Part shown: positions 37,393 to 37,943 of the stretch, piece by piece | How positions within the stretch are numbered: position 1 is the first letter of the stretch | Layout: each line of letters opens with the position of its first letter | DNA from: Verrucomicrobiota bacterium | Lineage (GTDB): Bacteria > Verrucomicrobiota > Verrucomicrobiia > Opitutales > Opitutaceae | Length of the DNA: 37,943 nt | Direction: 5' to 3' | Assembly (NCBI GenBank): GCA_019136515.1 | Contig: JAGVUB010000169.1 | Location: forward strand, 1-37,943 | Notes under the pieces: model-generated | What the model was told of the DNA's origin: nothing | What the model saw: only the letters and a program-made list of their open reading frames with translations | Databases searched by the model: none | Program-made: the position numbers and the translations under genes

Positions 37393-37943
37393 GTCCATTC
37401 TGGCGCCGGCTCGACGGCGCCAAAACGTAAGGAACGCTGCGCGTTCCGCGTGGAGCGGTAGGTCCGGTCTTCGACCGGACCCGCTGGGCGTGAGCTGGGA
37501 TCCTGGACTACCTCTGGCATGCCGCCGGACCCGGTGCGTTCGCGCCGAAGCCGCCGGGATTGTTCAGGGAAGGGTCCTTACGTGGCGCGGCTCTTCAGAC
37601 CGCGCCGTCGGGCGTGAGCAGGCATGCGGGTGTGAACAGCGTCCGCCGGCCCGGGCTGAAGCGCCGGGCCACGCGCTGGACTACCTCTGGCATGCCGCCG
37701 GAGCCGCTGGGGACCGGTCCTACGGTTCGGCGTGCCCTCTCGTGCTTGTGGAATGGTCACGGGCGAGTAGGTCCGGTCTCCGACCGGACTCGGTGGGCTC
37801 AATCTTGTGTGCTGACACGAGCAAAGCGGGACCGGTCGGAGACCACAGCCGTCCCATAGGCGAGGGCATTGAGGGGGCTGGGCGGGAGGGTGGTTTCCTG
37901 CCAGAAGGCAGGGTGTGAAAAGAAAAACACCCCCACCGCCGAG
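37393..37943. other. Gene-free stretch to the window end, hairpin repeats
   Basis: 551 bp without a supported gene. Hairpins: TGGCGCCG/CGGCGCCA (37401-37422), GGAACGC/GCGTTCC (37431-37447), GGTCCGGTC/GACCGGACC (37461-37481), then the B and A blocks. GGGTGT...ACACCC (37909-37930) lies close to the edge and might be a terminator of a gene outside the window, but has no T tract. Confidence 0.6.
37531..37789. repeat. REP-like cluster, right flank of the beta-helix gene
   Basis: Block B copy (37531-37622) and block A copy (37653-37789) of the left-flank cluster. In block A the minus-facing hairpin has collapsed: the left copy reads GGACCGGTCGGAGACCGGTC followed by C, the right copy only GGACCGGTCC, an 11-bp deletion between short direct repeats. 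The plus-facing hairpin (37771-37789) is intact. Confidence 0.8.

Noticed and set aside
34078..37789. Composite transposon or insertion sequence around the beta-helix gene
   Set aside because: No transposase, no terminal inverted repeats and no target duplication are visible; the flanks are hairpin repeats of a kind also found alone elsewhere in the window.
37431..37889. CRISPR-like array at the right end
   Set aside because: Repeat units are imperfect hairpins of different length and orientation with no regular spacers and no cas gene.
37909..37930. Intrinsic terminator at the window edge
   Set aside because: A GGGTGT/ACACCC stem exists, but the loop is an A/G run and no T tract follows on either strand; no gene abuts it.

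Overview
The window is a high-GC bacterial chromosome segment, most likely from a member of the Verrucomicrobiota close to the Opitutaceae. That placement is inferred from several things seen together: a PEP-CTERM exported protein, a propeller-type hybrid sensor kinase, many very large secreted proteins, polysaccharide-active enzymes, abundant intergenic hairpin repeats, and start codons without a recognisable Shine-Dalgarno sequence. No rRNA, tRNA, CRISPR array, transposase or phage gene was recognised.

Left part (1-9.3 kb, minus strand): gyrB and gyrA, 76 bp apart and closed by a clear intrinsic terminator, then a membrane-bound hybrid histidine kinase, an orphan PTS EIIA domain protein and a small XRE-type regulator. 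An Rrf2-family regulator is divergent from gyrB. From 9.8 to 13.1 kb on the minus strand lie a two-TM protein of unknown function, an EamA/DMT-type transporter and an exported protein of unknown function.

Centre (13.2-26.3 kb, plus strand): the most interesting locus. A periplasmic-propeller hybrid sensor kinase overlaps a REC-LuxR response regulator by 4 bp (ATGA). These are followed by a 2303-residue secreted mosaic protein and a PEP-CTERM protein. The 16-bp inverted repeat TACGCCG-NN-CGGCGTA occurs exactly three times: before the sensor operon, before the giant protein and before the PEP-CTERM gene. Each time a TANNNT -10-like hexamer follows 23-24 bp downstream. I read this as an autoregulated two-component circuit that switches on two exported surface proteins carrying different C-terminal sorting tails. 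The giant protein ends in a pectate-lyase-like beta-helix that appears to have lost its catalytic residues.

Right part (26.3-37.9 kb): a carbohydrate-related group. On the minus strand are a PIG-L-type deacetylase, a sugar nucleotidyltransferase and a clan-A glycoside hydrolase lipoprotein. On the plus strand are two secreted proteins, a BNR/sialidase-fold propeller and a GH141-like beta-helix. Both begin with the same calcium-binding N-terminal module fused to unrelated C-terminal domains. The second is flanked by two clusters of related REP-like hairpins. Repeats of this kind also sit between gyrB and gyrA, after the giant gene (its stop codon lies in a hairpin loop) and after the nucleotidyltransferase (its stop codon is part of a hairpin).
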